From Gigantopelta aegis (taxonomy: Eukaryota > Mollusca > Gastropoda > Neomphalida > Peltospiridae): 64,000 nucleotides of DNA. Location: assembly GCF_016097555.1 (NCBI RefSeq), contig NC_054704.1, positions 43,065,751 to 43,129,750 of the forward strand. Direction: 5' to 3'. The notes below the pieces were generated by a model. The model was not told the origin of the DNA. It worked only from the letters and a program-made list of their open reading frames with translations, and did not search any database. The position numbers and the translations under genes were made by a program. Positions 48,901 to 59,700 of the stretch are shown here, in pieces. How positions within the stretch are numbered: the stretch's first letter is position 1; each line of letters starts with the position of its first letter.

Positions 48901-49572
48901 GGTTTCAATGGCAGATGACATCTGTGTAGTGAGACCTTAACACTAGTGTAGTTACCAATTTGTAGGTCTTAATGTGTTTGGGGTTTTTTTTCTTTCATTT
49001 TCAAATAATACTAGTATATTGTTTTTTTGTACATTACGCAAAATACTCAAAATTTCAACAAAAGATGTGACATTTTAATAAACATAAAACAGATAATATA
49101 CATCAAAACATGATAGTAAAATGTTAAAGACAATGAATAATCATGACTAATTTACAATATTTACTTCCATAGAAAAATGTTTCCCTCCATAAGGTAATAC
49201 ATGATTTACATCAATAATGAATATTCATGACTAAGTTACAATATTTTACTTGCACAGGAAAATGTCTCCCTCATTAAGGAAATAAATGATTTACGCCGAG
49301 AGCTGAAACTTGCCCGTACCTCTATTCATGATCTGGAAGCCGTTCTCGGATTGCACAGCACCAACAACAAGAAAGCAGACACGGCAACACTGGCACAGCT
49401 GACCGCAAAGAACCCCAGTGCAATGATGGAGAGAGATTTGGCAGAGAAAAACAAAGTGATAGAAATGCAGCGTTACGAGATCAGTCGGTTACGAAGTGAA
49501 GCGACGAATTTTGAAAGTGGTTCTAGGCCTCCCTCAGGAACAAAACTGCTGCCCATACAGAGTTCAGCTTAG
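34320..49572 (+). CDS. CFAP57: CFAP57 (WDR65), cilia- and flagella-associated protein 57
   Basis: Nineteen coding exons, all GT-AG and in phase: 34320-34790, 35418-35665, 36776-36926, 37400-37552, 37965-38104, 38826-38991, 39573-39899, 40503-40676, 41326-41487, 42058-42213, 42816-42909, 43360-43550, 44344-44517, 44917-45075, 45290-45433, 46055-46171, 46705-46836, 48265-48408, 49258-49572 (TAG). They give 1,205 residues; human has about 1,250. Residues 1-664 are WD40 repeats (for example [23 protein letters not shown]). From about 665 to 1,130 lies a long coiled coil ([28 protein letters not shown]). The C-terminal tail is short and less conserved. The family protein sits on motile axonemes near inner dynein arms. 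No exon appears to be missing or broken, and SINEs and MITEs occupy the introns. Confidence 0.96.
34849..35172 (+). mobile_element. SINE, head A + tail 1, in CFAP57 intron
   Basis: Head A (GCAGGACATAGCCCAGTAG), a core with a purine-rich AAAAAAAGAAG insertion near 34955, and tail 1 ending CTTTCCTTCCTTCC. It lies just after the first coding exon. Confidence 0.88.
35745..36300. mobile_element. MITE pair with TATCCTGCA ends in CFAP57 intron
   Basis: 35745-35882 is nearly self-complementary (GATATCAGCTTTATCCTG and CAGGATAAAGCCGATATC). 35883-36300 has inverted ends TTATTTATCCTGCAATC and GATTGCAGGATAAATA. The two may be parts of one composite element, related to 32250-32590. Confidence 0.55.
37114..37206 (+). 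mobile_element. SINE tail 3 fragment with (ATTC)n
   Basis: GTGCTGGGGTGTCTTTAAAC is followed by an ATTC run. The same tail in the opposite orientation occurs at 18861-18945 and 55573-55670. Confidence 0.6.
38612..38689 (+). mobile_element. 5'-truncated SINE (tail 1 only) with 15-bp target duplication
   Basis: Only 78 bp of tail 1 is present, ending TTTCCTTCC. TTATTTCAAGTCTGG flanks it exactly at 38597-38611 and 38690-38704. This shows retroposition with 5' truncation. Confidence 0.93.
39040..39270 (+). repeat. Interspersed AGTCCCCT-type repeat in CFAP57 intron
   Basis: TAGTCCCCTACCGGTCCAAC, a GTCTCTGTCTGTC run, CTTTATCTTGTACAGTTAC and AAATTTACCCATTTG correspond to the repeat at 14755-14970. 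Confidence 0.6.
39915..40248. mobile_element. hAT-like MITE next to the CFAP57 WD40 exon donor
   Basis: The ends TAGGGCCTCCACGAGTCC and the reverse complement of TTAGGGTCTCTGTGAATAC are imperfect inverted repeats. The flanks (TTTAGTG, TTTGGTG) may be a decayed 7-8-bp duplication. It starts about 15 bp after the donor at 39900. Confidence 0.5.
42564..42596. repeat. Poly-C run (33 bp) followed by poly-A
   Basis: An uninterrupted C homopolymer in a CFAP57 intron. Its length is prone to sequencing error. Confidence 0.85.
43677..43870. mobile_element. TTAA-flanked palindromic MITE
   Basis: Arms of about 75 bp (CCTGACCTCAAACAATGGCA side, and its inverted partner ending at 43866) surround about 38 bp. 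TTAA occurs at 43677-43680 and 43867-43870, the target typical of piggyBac-type and some other elements. It lies in a CFAP57 intron. Confidence 0.75.
45890..45930. repeat. (ATT)n microsatellite
   Basis: An ATT triplet run in a CFAP57 intron. Confidence 0.85.
48465..48940. mobile_element. Non-autonomous DNA element with ~18-bp TIRs
   Basis: AGGTCTCACTACACAGAT lies at the left end and its reverse complement at the right end, in the CFAP57 intron before the last exon. The interior shows no convincing gene. The CACTACA core recalls CACTA-type ends, but the inverted repeat extends outside it and no 3-bp duplication is clear. Confidence 0.6.
49131..49211 (+). pseudogene. Decayed duplicate of the CFAP57 last-exon acceptor and exon start
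   Basis: About 84 bp (branch region, acceptor and first codons of the last exon) is duplicated in tandem just upstream of the true copy at 49213-49296. The duplicate retains an AG (TTCCATAG) and reads [14 protein letters not shown] before a stop, against [15 protein letters not shown] in the real exon. Splicing to it would truncate the protein. Confidence 0.8.
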
Positions 49573-51496
49573 CTGGTGGTTGTAAAAAAGGAACATGGTA
49601 AAGTTACTGAATTTGGTCAGAACTGACAGTAGACAATTTTGAAAACAAAATGTAAACTGGTTTTTTAAAATGTTTTGCCAAAAATAGCATTCTCATCTAT
49701 CAAACAGTGGTTTTTCCTATCCAAAGAGAAACACTATTGCAGAAAGATTCATACTTTTTTAAAAAAATGTTTATGAGTCATTTACATCGTTTGTATTTTT
49801 ACACGAATTATGGTCATGACATGGTGGCTGCCCTTCTGGAAGAGAGTGGCGACAACTAGGTGAGCTTCACAGAGCTTAGGGAGTTCCTTATTTTGTGACT
49901 TATAAAATTTTGAATAATTTATCCACAAAGATGCAATTTTTTCAGATTTAATAACCATATTTCCAATATAATCTCCCAAATGTGTGCTATAAGAAATATT
50001 TTTTAAAATTCCATTATGTTTTTTTCTGTTGTTGAAATGTTTTATCATGTAACTTTCATATATAACTTATTACATTCAACAAAAAAAAACGCCACTTTTA
50101 AAAGTTAACATAAAATAAGTTGGGACTACCATGACTACCGACAATAACAGAAGCAGACTTGGTAGTGAGTGCAGTGCATAGCAATCAAATCGGCTAATTA
50201 TGGTAAACTAGTATCCAACTATTTTTGAATACATTTTTATGTGACATTGAAACACTCGGGAAATAGTAACATAATTACAGTATTATTTGTTCAAGGTTGC
50301 TTTTCTGCCAGGTTAGTCATTTATATACATATGTGGCTAAACATTTTATAGCACACACTTTTAGATAGTTTTGCTTTAGATAAAGTCCAAACACAAACTG
50401 TGATATTTTGTGAATGTTTTTATTAATGTCTACAATAATTTATGCATTCCATACTGTATATTTAATGTGTTGTTTATATGTCTGTGACATAGTACATTAT
50501 TGTTGCCAAGATGAAACAAACACTGGAAAATAATAGTTCCAATATTTATGCCAATGATTTGAATAAAGTATTTTTCAAAAGAGAGTCTTCATTACGAAAT
50601 ATATGTACATGTGTACTAGTGATATGCATTCTTGAATATATGGCATGTTGCCCTATACCATTGTTTTGTTTATTGGAAGACGCCATCGGGTTAGGTTTCT
50701 GACAAATATTTAGCAAAACGTATTGATACGTTTTGCAAATGGATAAAAGTGAAATTATAGAATCAAAATAACCATGGTAATTCACATTTTTAAGACTACA
50801 GGTAGTACTAAACTAAATAACTTTTGGCTGGGTCAAAATTTGAGGTGCACCAAACTTTTGATAGAGAAGTGAACAGCATATGTCCTGTGATTGGTGATAA
50901 ATGTGTGTTGGTTGTAAAAAGAAAGAAAAAAGTTTAATCTGGGAAAAACATTGTAAGCAATTTTATTTCATCTGGTACCACTGTGTCAAGTAGCCTTGTG
51001 CTTGAAACATGTATGGGGTACTTGTAAAAAAAAAAAAAGTACTCTAATTTTGTGCAGAACTAGCTACTTGACTTGATTTATATCCATGACATTTATGTCG
51101 ATTGTTTCACTGCAGGTAGGAGTTTTAGCCACATATGTTATTATTGTCGTCTATGTAATCTGATTTGGTAGTATACGCTCTACAGTGTATTGTACACATT
51201 CGATAGATTAAAAGATAGGGTACCATAAATGAGGTCATGTCAACACAGGCATATGGATGTGGCATCTGCCTACCAAATGTCAAACAAATATGGACATAGG
51301 TCCAATATTTTGGCTATCAAGTGTTCCTAATGAAAACTGTCAAAAACTAAATGGAAAAACCTTTATCCGTTTCAGTTAGTTCAAGCAAATATTTTGCTAC
51401 AGCCATTCTAGGCTTTCCCCTTCCCAAGTGAAATACCTCCCCGTTATGAAGACTTACAAAGTTCCAAAATCCTCAAGAATGTAGTTTTATTAAGCA
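49573..51496. other. CFAP57 3' UTR and intergenic
   Basis: A possible poly-A signal AATAAA lies at 50562. No further exon or element was recognised. Confidence 0.45.
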
Positions 51497-52035
51497 GGGC
51501 GGGATGTAGCCCAGTGGTAAAGTGTTCACCTCGTGTGTGATCGGTCTAGAATTGATCCCCATCAGTAGGCCCATTAGGTTATTTCTCAGCCCAGCAGTGA
51601 TCCACATCTAGTGTAACAAAAGTCACAGTACTAATGTTGGATAGTGCATATAAAAAGATTCCCTTGTTAATAAAAAAAAGAGAGAGTAGCTCATGGAGTG
51701 GCAGCAGTGGGTTTCTTCTTTAATTATCTGTGTAGTCCATATGAAGGATCCACGGGAATAACCTATGATGTCCAAACAGACAGTCAGTATTATAAGTCGT
51801 GTGTATGTCGAGGTCACAAGGACACACTAAATTGGAAACCTACAATTATGGTAGGCCATTAAAGGTAGTTGGTCAATTATGCTTTCTTAGGCATAAATAT
51901 TCCACAATTGCAGAGTTGTAAACATTCAAATTAAAAATATCACCTTACTAAAAATGTGACATGAACCCTTCATATGTTAGACCTCATATAATCATAATTA
52001 AAATGTGTTGTTAAATAAAGCATTTCTTTCTTCAA
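51497..52035 (+). mobile_element. SINE, head A + tail 1, split by a 227-bp insertion
   Basis: Head A and core at 51497-51743 and the end of tail 1 at 51977-52035. The intervening 51744-51970 is foreign and is flanked by CATATG on both sides (51738-51743, 51971-51976), where an uninterrupted SINE has a single CATATG. Confidence 0.8.
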
Positions 52036-52362
52036 TGAACAGACATTAATAGTGAATAGAAGCATAGAGGGTAAGCACCTGTGATCAAGTTAGTGTCGTA
52101 CCGATCACAAGCACCCACAAGCTTGCCATCCTGAAATCACCACTGGTTTCTGCACATCGACAATTAAGGATCATCCAGAGTTGACCATATTTTGTTGTTC
52201 ATGTGTCACCTTCATAAATTATTACTTTGATATAAATATGTGGTAATACTATAATAACTTGTATGTCATATATGTTTTTTTTAATTGCTGGTAAGATGTA
52301 TTAAATGAGTATATAATAAACAATTTCACCTACATCAGTTCTATTGTGCATGCTTGTGACCA

Positions 52363-52618
52363 CCCCATCAGTGGGCCCATTGGGCTATTTCTCCTTTCAG
52401 CCAGTGCACCATGACTGGTATATCAAAGGCCATGGTATGTACTATCCTGTCTGTGGGATGGTGCATATAAAAGATCCCTTGCTGCTAATCGAAAAGAGTA
52501 GCCCATGAAGTGGTGACAGCGAGTTTCCTATCTCAATATCTGTGTGGTCCATAACCATATGTCTGACGCCATGTGTTGAGTGCATTGTTAAATAAAACAT
52601 TTCTTTCTTTCTTTTTGT
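52363..52618 (+). mobile_element. 5'-truncated SINE (core + tail 1), 9-bp target duplication
   Basis: It starts inside the post-head segment (CAGTGGGCCCATTGGGC). The tail has a small deletion (GACGCCATGTGTTGAG). TTGTGACCA flanks it at 52354-52362 and 52619-52627. Confidence 0.88.
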
Positions 52619-52672
52619 TTGTGACCAACTCACTTGGGAGTGAAATTAGCTGTCCCATTATTACAAGTCATA

Positions 52673-52797
52673 ATCGGAAAGAGTAGCCCATGTTGTGGCG
52701 ACAGCGGGTTCCTCTCAAAATCTGTGTGGTCCTTAACCATGTCCGACGCCATATAACCGTAAAGTGCATCGTTAAATAAAATATTTCTTTCTTTTTT
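52673..52797 (+). mobile_element. 5'-truncated SINE (end of core + tail 1)
   Basis: It begins ATCGGAAAGAGTAGCCCATG and ends in a TTTCTTTC tail. It lies just downstream of the previous copy. Confidence 0.85.
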
Positions 52798-55129
52798 GTT
52801 TTCAAACCATGAAATGTTTAGATGAAAACATTTACGATAACTATCACTAAATTCAAAATAGAATTGTATGTAACTTATGGAAGTTGGATCCAGTACCCAA
52901 AATAGTCAATTTAGAGGAAAGATGAGTATTGGAAATTTTGCCGATTTGTATACATTTAAGTTGAATGAAAATAAATTCTACAAGTCGTTGAACTATGGTT
53001 CATCATTGACAATTCTTATTTCACAATATTCAGTATTTCCACAGTGAATCTTGCATTAACAGCTCTTGGCTAAATACTTAGTAGGACAACATACTGGTAT
53101 ATAAACATTATTTTGAAACATTTAACAAAACATGGAAGTTGCTGTGGAACAACATGCAGTTAATTCCAAGATAGATGTGTTACAAAAACAATGCAAAACA
53201 AACACGGTGATATATATATTTTTTTTCTTTATTTCTTGAACCCGACATAGAGAGGATCAGGGTTTTTTCCTTAAGTTATTTCATGTGTGAAATGCTCAAA
53301 TTTGCATATGAATAATACAAACCCTAGAAAACAATGTCAAATGTCATTGAGCAAAGTATTGATGACAGCATATCAACACTCATCAAATTTTAGATGGATA
53401 CAACAGTAAATCAGAAAAATTGAGATGATCATTCAAATAAACTTCTATACAAATTTACAAATACTTAAGCTTGAATATTTCCAAATTTAAAATTTGTTCG
53501 AAGATAGGCTCAGTTTCGTAGCAGAATCTCAAAAACAAACCGCTGTAAAATGCTTCACCACTAAAACCTGTAATTGTTTTAGGTGATGGATCATGATTAA
53601 TTTAATTTAAGGGGAGCATAACACATTGCCTCTACTTTAGGACACTTTTTTTTTTTTTTTTCAACTGTGAGAAAAGCTATTTATTAGTTAGTTGTCTTTG
53701 AAACAAAAATGAGTCATGAATCAATATCACTTGAGACATTTAACAATGTTAGAGGTGTGATTCCTTCCTGATTAGTGCTATTTTCCCCTCCTTGAAACTG
53801 AGGAGTACAATTATGGCACTTCTAGATTTTATTTTTCAAAAATAAACATCTGCCACTATACATAATACAAAACTATAACATAATATCACCTATATTAAAA
53901 TATACTTTTTTCTTCCTCAACAAACTTGGCCTTACAAGACAGCTTATGGATAGCAGAAGTGAAATATTTAAGTTTCCCGTTATAGTTAATCTAAACAGAT
54001 TGTCACGAAGACAAGAAAATATATAAAAGTGAATTAGAAGGAGATGAATAATAAGTTTTCTGGGAATGTGTCTGTTAATTTGAACTGGAAACCTTCATGA
54101 TGGTTATTACAACACCTGTTGAATTTTCACCATAAAACATGTATTATATTATGCTTTTAAATGTAATAAATACTGTGTGCATTCTATAAAACAAAATACT
54201 AAAAAAATAATTCTATAACATTTATTCTTATAAAAATCATTCATACTTCATAAATGGTCAGGATTGATGACAAACAAACTGATATTGGATTATTAATGTA
54301 AAATGGGTATTTTTCACAAGTATGTAATTTTTACATTTTTTGTGACTGAAATTTATCCACTAAAATTATACCGATGAAAATAATTATTACCTTTATTATA
54401 AAAACACAAAGCTGGCACTGGTGTCAGAATAATAGTTCATCTTTAATCTTTGGTAAAGTACAAAACAGAACAGAACAGAAGTTTATTACACTAATATACT
54501 GACATTTGTATTTTGAGCTTGAACTACCAGAGAATGCTTGCATTACAATGACCAATCAAAAGTAGTAATAAAATAATTAACATATGTAACATCAATAGTG
54601 GCAATATTCTTCAAATTTGCATAATCATGTTTGGAGGAGGTAAATGATTTTTGTTGCCAAACATTTATACCAACAATATAAGTGTAAAGTTTTATAAGCA
54701 AGATTAAGCTAATTAAACTGCATTGAGATTACATTGGATTGCACTACTCATCACAACAAAGGGAAAAAGATTTTTCTGCATGACACAGTTGTATGTACCA
54801 AAGTGAGGTGATTTTTACACATAAATAGCAGTTAAAACAAATCTTTAAATGTTTATATCTGAGAAAATTATAAACCATGAACTAAATATATTTTAAGAAA
54901 TCATAAAAAATATTCCATCCACAAAAAGTGCCTGTTTTACAGTATATCACAACCAATTGCAAGAAAAAATTATTCATATAATTGTGGCATAAAAGGATTT
55001 TATGAGAAAATTATTAGAACGAAGACTAACAAAACACTCATTATTATTTCATCACAAAACACTCATTATTTCATCTAATCCAGTACTCTGACACTTGGCC
55101 TTATTTAAAGATTCACGAGAAGAAGCCGT
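52798..55129. other. Intergenic between convergent CFAP57 and TECR
   Basis: AT-rich; the TECR 3' UTR probably occupies the right part. No element or gene was recognised. Confidence 0.45.
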
Positions 55130-58100
55130 CTAAATTATAAAAGGAATGATTGATTTTCGACCACGTGGGTACTTGCTGAATTCTCGTCGATAGTTCTTGT
55201 GTTTGCCAATGGCCCATATGGTCATCTGAACAAATCCAGCCAGTGTAAAGAGCCCAGCTGGAAAAAAAAGGGAACAAATATTAGTTGGAAAAAAAGTCCT
55301 GGATATTTTGCATTTCATGAGGACATTCACTATATATGATTAAAAATGAGAAATGTTCTTTATTATATAATTGTTTTTTGTTACACAAGAATTACATAGT
55401 CAAATCTACACAACCAGACACTTCTATTAAAGGGTCTGTGTTAAAAACAAAAAATTTGATTTAAAATGTAAAGATTGTATCTTGAGCTACATGTACATGC
55501 CGATAAAGAAATTACACTCAAATAAGTTAATTTAGTAGTAGAAACATTAATTTTATAGGAGAACCCATAGAGGGAATGAATGAATGAATACATGAATGTT
55601 TAACAACACCCAAGCATGAAAAATACATCGGCTATCGGGTGTCAAACTATGGTAAATGCAAAACATTAAACCCACAGAGGGAGACCAACCAGTTAAATGT
55701 GTAATGTCACAGTTTTGCACGTGTAGTCATAATTCTATAGTGAATTATGCAAACATTGTGTAGGATCAATTGATCTGTAATTATTGATCCCAAACAAATG
55801 TAGCAAAAGTACTGAAATATGGCATTTGTAACTGTGATAATGCACTTTTAATGAGACTGGACTAAATTAATATTTTTAAACCTGGCAGACACTGAGTCAT
55901 TATGCTGAAACTGGTCCACGCCATGACCTCGTAGGTATAGTTGGGGCATGACACAACACTGAACAGCCATGTAAAAGGATTGGAGTCAGCATATGGGATT
56001 TTCCTTTCTTTCGATCCTGAAATGGGGAAAAAGGTAAAGTAGGCATATATGAATAAGAACTATCTCACAACTGCATAAGGTTTTCTTCTCAGGAATATAC
56101 TGTTTAGGTTTTACTTTTTATTGTTCATTTTAAAAGGCTTCCGATGTTGAAAACAATTTCACTGTAACATATAAAAATTTGGGAATTCCACAAGCAGAGT
56201 TTAAAAAGAATTATCTCTAAGTTAAATGCAGTAGATCTTTTCAAAGAACCTTTTTGATTTAATAACAAGTCACTGTTAAAAAACCCATTTCTAACATGTA
56301 ACCAAAGCCAATGTTATCACATATATCCAAATGACATTTCTTACAGCCAATGAAACACTGCTGGCATTTAACTGAAAGTAGGCTTAATGCATTTAGAATG
56401 ATTGTTCACCACTGAAATGGTGTTGGGTCACGTCAAAAATCTACTAACGGAGACTAGGTCAGAGTTTCAGATAGATTAAATTTCAGTCAAATTTTCATTC
56501 AAGATAAAGTAAAATACTCTACCTGCAGGACGAAGATTCCTTAGTGCCACATGAACTGAAAAATTTCCCAACTCGGCAAACTGAAAACAAAAAACAATAG
56601 TAATGTAATCATTCTTCAACTCTGATGAATTTTTGGAATGTTTTTTTTTTTTTTTTATTAAATAATAGTATAAACAAAAATAAAGGTACTCTCATAGTCT
56701 CATCTTGTGGCTGTATTTAAAGGACATATGATAACTTGCTCTTAAGACATTTTTGGATTTCCCAACATTCCATTCAGTTCTTTAAGATTGTATTATAAAT
56801 TTTTGTGGTATAGAAAAGGTGAGTTTTCTCTTGCTCCAGGGGTGGGATATAGCCCAGTGGTTAAAGTGCTCACTTGAGGAGTGGTCGGAATGGGATCGAT
56901 CCCAGTCGGTAGGCCCATTGGACTATTTCTTATTCCCGCCAGTGCACCATGACTGGTATATCAAAGGCTGTGGTATGTGCTACCCTGTCTGTGTGATGGG
57001 GCATATAAAGGATCCCTTGCTGCTAATGGAAAAATGTTTCAGGTTTCCTCTCAAAGACTGTCAAAATTACCAAATATTTCATAGCCAATGATTAATACAT
57101 CAATGTAATCTAGTAGAGTTGTTAAAGCAACTTTAATTTTCTCTTGCTCTAATCTGTGTTAACCATGAATTGCATGCCCAGAACAGCAATGGTCCAATAA
57201 AAAAGAAACAAACTGGTTAAAATGGATCCATTTCTATGTTAAAAATATATTTCTCTCTCAATTAAATTGTAACAAATACAAACTATGTTAATACTTACAA
57301 TAAACCCTGCAAGACCAGCATAAAGTTGCTTATCTCCAAACACTGAAATAAATAATAACAGTTTAGTTTTTCTCATAAATTGGTATCATGATGTTCTTCT
57401 AAAACCATAATTTTTTTCATTCAATTAGTCTTTTAGTTTCTCAGTGATGCCATAAAACATAGAAACCTTGGATTGTTTTCTCTCTCTTTCACCAACTGTT
57501 GTTTGGACAAGTCAAACGGGATTTAGGGAAATATGCAATTAGTGAGAGATTAGGTTATGTTAAAAAGAAATAATAATCATAAATATTGGTTTCCATTATA
57601 ATAAAGATTAATGCAGAACTGACTATTAATACATAACAAGAACTAGTTTAGTGAGACAAGTGTTTAGACCCGAAATATAAATTTTACAAATCAAAGGAAA
57701 ATAAATTGTTGAGACTGAAAAACTAAATAACTGAATGGTTCTCCGATACTGCTAAAATGCCCATCTGAAAATGGCTATTACCATATTGAAGGAAATATTT
57801 TATTTAACGACGCACTCAACACATTTTATTTACGGTTATATGGCGTCAGACATATGGTTAGGACCATACAGATATTGAGAGAGGAAACCCGCTGTCGCCA
57901 CTCCATGAGCTACTCTTTTTCGATTAGCAGCAAAGGATCTTTTATATGCACTATTCCACAGACAGGATAGTACATACCACGGCCTTTGTTACACCAGTTG
58001 TGGAGCACTGGCTGGAACGAGAAATAGCCCCATGGGCCCACCAACAGGAATTGATCATAGATCAATCACGCATCAGGCGAGCGCTGTACCACCGAGCTAC

Positions 58101-59657
58101 ATCCCACCCCTTACCATATGGATTTCACCAGTTTCTGAAGAATGGATGGTACAAGTTTTAGAGCTTGGTATACTACCAGCAGATTATTGCTTTCTGCTTT
58201 CTTGAGAAAAGTTACTTTTTCTTTCTTTTATATTTCACAATTTCTTTTATTCACAGATCCTGTTTACAAGATCTCACTCCCAGGAAGTGTTAGATGGTGT
58301 ACAAAATAGAAAAATCTGACAATTTGATCATAACATTGATATGTACTAAAGTTTGATGAAAATAAAGAGCTTGAAAGGTAGAGCTTAAATATTATCAGAA
58401 AAGCATAAAGAAATAGGAAAAGGAATATAGCAATAATGTGAGTAAACTTACTTGGGGGAGTATACAATGGGTGGTTCACAAAGTAGGCTACAAATGCTGC
58501 AAAGCCCCAGTAGTAAGCTGAATTCTGAAAAAGGGGACATATTAACAGTAAGACAAAAAATTTGAACCCAGCTAAAAACTAAATTAAAGATAAATTGTGA
58601 TTATGTTATCAGTGGTGGGAATTGGTGAACTGTAAAAAAGAGGAAATCTAGAGGGGTCCTGGAAATTCTTCAAATCCTAGCTTAAAATCTGTGCCATCTG
58701 ACACATTTTAGAGGAAAGGACGACTAAAATGTGAGGAAACGCAAAGTTCCACGAGAGGAAAACAGCTGATGTGAGGAGAATTCCCAACCCAGTGTTACAA
58801 TTAATATTACTTAATAATGCAAAGCTGATCAGGAAAATGGACTAATGAACATATTTTAAAATGCCACTAAACATCATGTGTCAAATTTACAAAGCCTATT
58901 TATTTCTTACACGCATGTAACTAAATACATTTACAATGGTTAGACACCTGCGTTTAAGAAAAACACGCTTCGTAAATTCGGCCCAAATATACACATCCTG
59001 TTAAAGAAGTTTACCTTAAAAATGTTTGTTAGAGGCATGGTTCCGTGGGAGAACCTGTGTACAAATACAGTCTCCAGAAGACGTTTTGCATAGTGGAATG
59101 TCCAACATGCAGCTGCAATACTGTAAAAAAAAAAAAAAAAAAAATTGATGAAGTAAATACCGGGTAATAAATCACTGAATGTGTTTTTGGGTTTTTTTCT
59201 GGTTCTTATATGAGAATAGTTAAAATTTGATATACACTTATTGCTAGTATTTCACAAAGGAGATGTCCTGACCTAATAGTCATTTTGCAGTTGAATTTAG
59301 GTACAATGTATGCTGTCACCAACTTCATAATATAGTCTCATTTACTTTTCTTAAATATTGTATTTCCATATGTAGCCACTTGAAAGAAACTATGTTAAAG
59401 TTAATGTTAAAAGTGTTATACCAAACATCACATATTTAGCATTATATTACGTGCATGTGCATAAAATCTAGACTGTTGTCAATGAACTTTCTTGGTTGGT
59501 TCAGATCATGCTCCCCCAGAAGATTAAAAAAAGAATGTTTGCTTTGAGTGGGGGTTGAGAGTGTTCACCACCTAAAACCCAGCACTGCACACGAACATGT
59601 ACATAAAGATGTATTTTTACACAATTTGCTTGATTAACTACTAACAAAAATCAGCAC

Positions 59658-59700
<43 letters not shown>

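Larger units (their letters stand above)
42058..49572 (+). other. CFAP57: CFAP57 coiled-coil and C-terminal coding part
   Basis: Ten exons encode heptad-rich, Glu/Lys-rich sequence from residue 665 on. Blocks near-identical to the human protein are [39 protein letters not shown] and [17 protein letters not shown]. The last exon ends in a Ser/Pro-rich tail. Confidence 0.85.

Noticed and set aside
48465-48940. CACTA-class assignment from CACTACA near the ends
   Set aside because: The inverted repeat extends beyond the CACTA motif and no 3-bp duplication is clear, so only a generic element is called.
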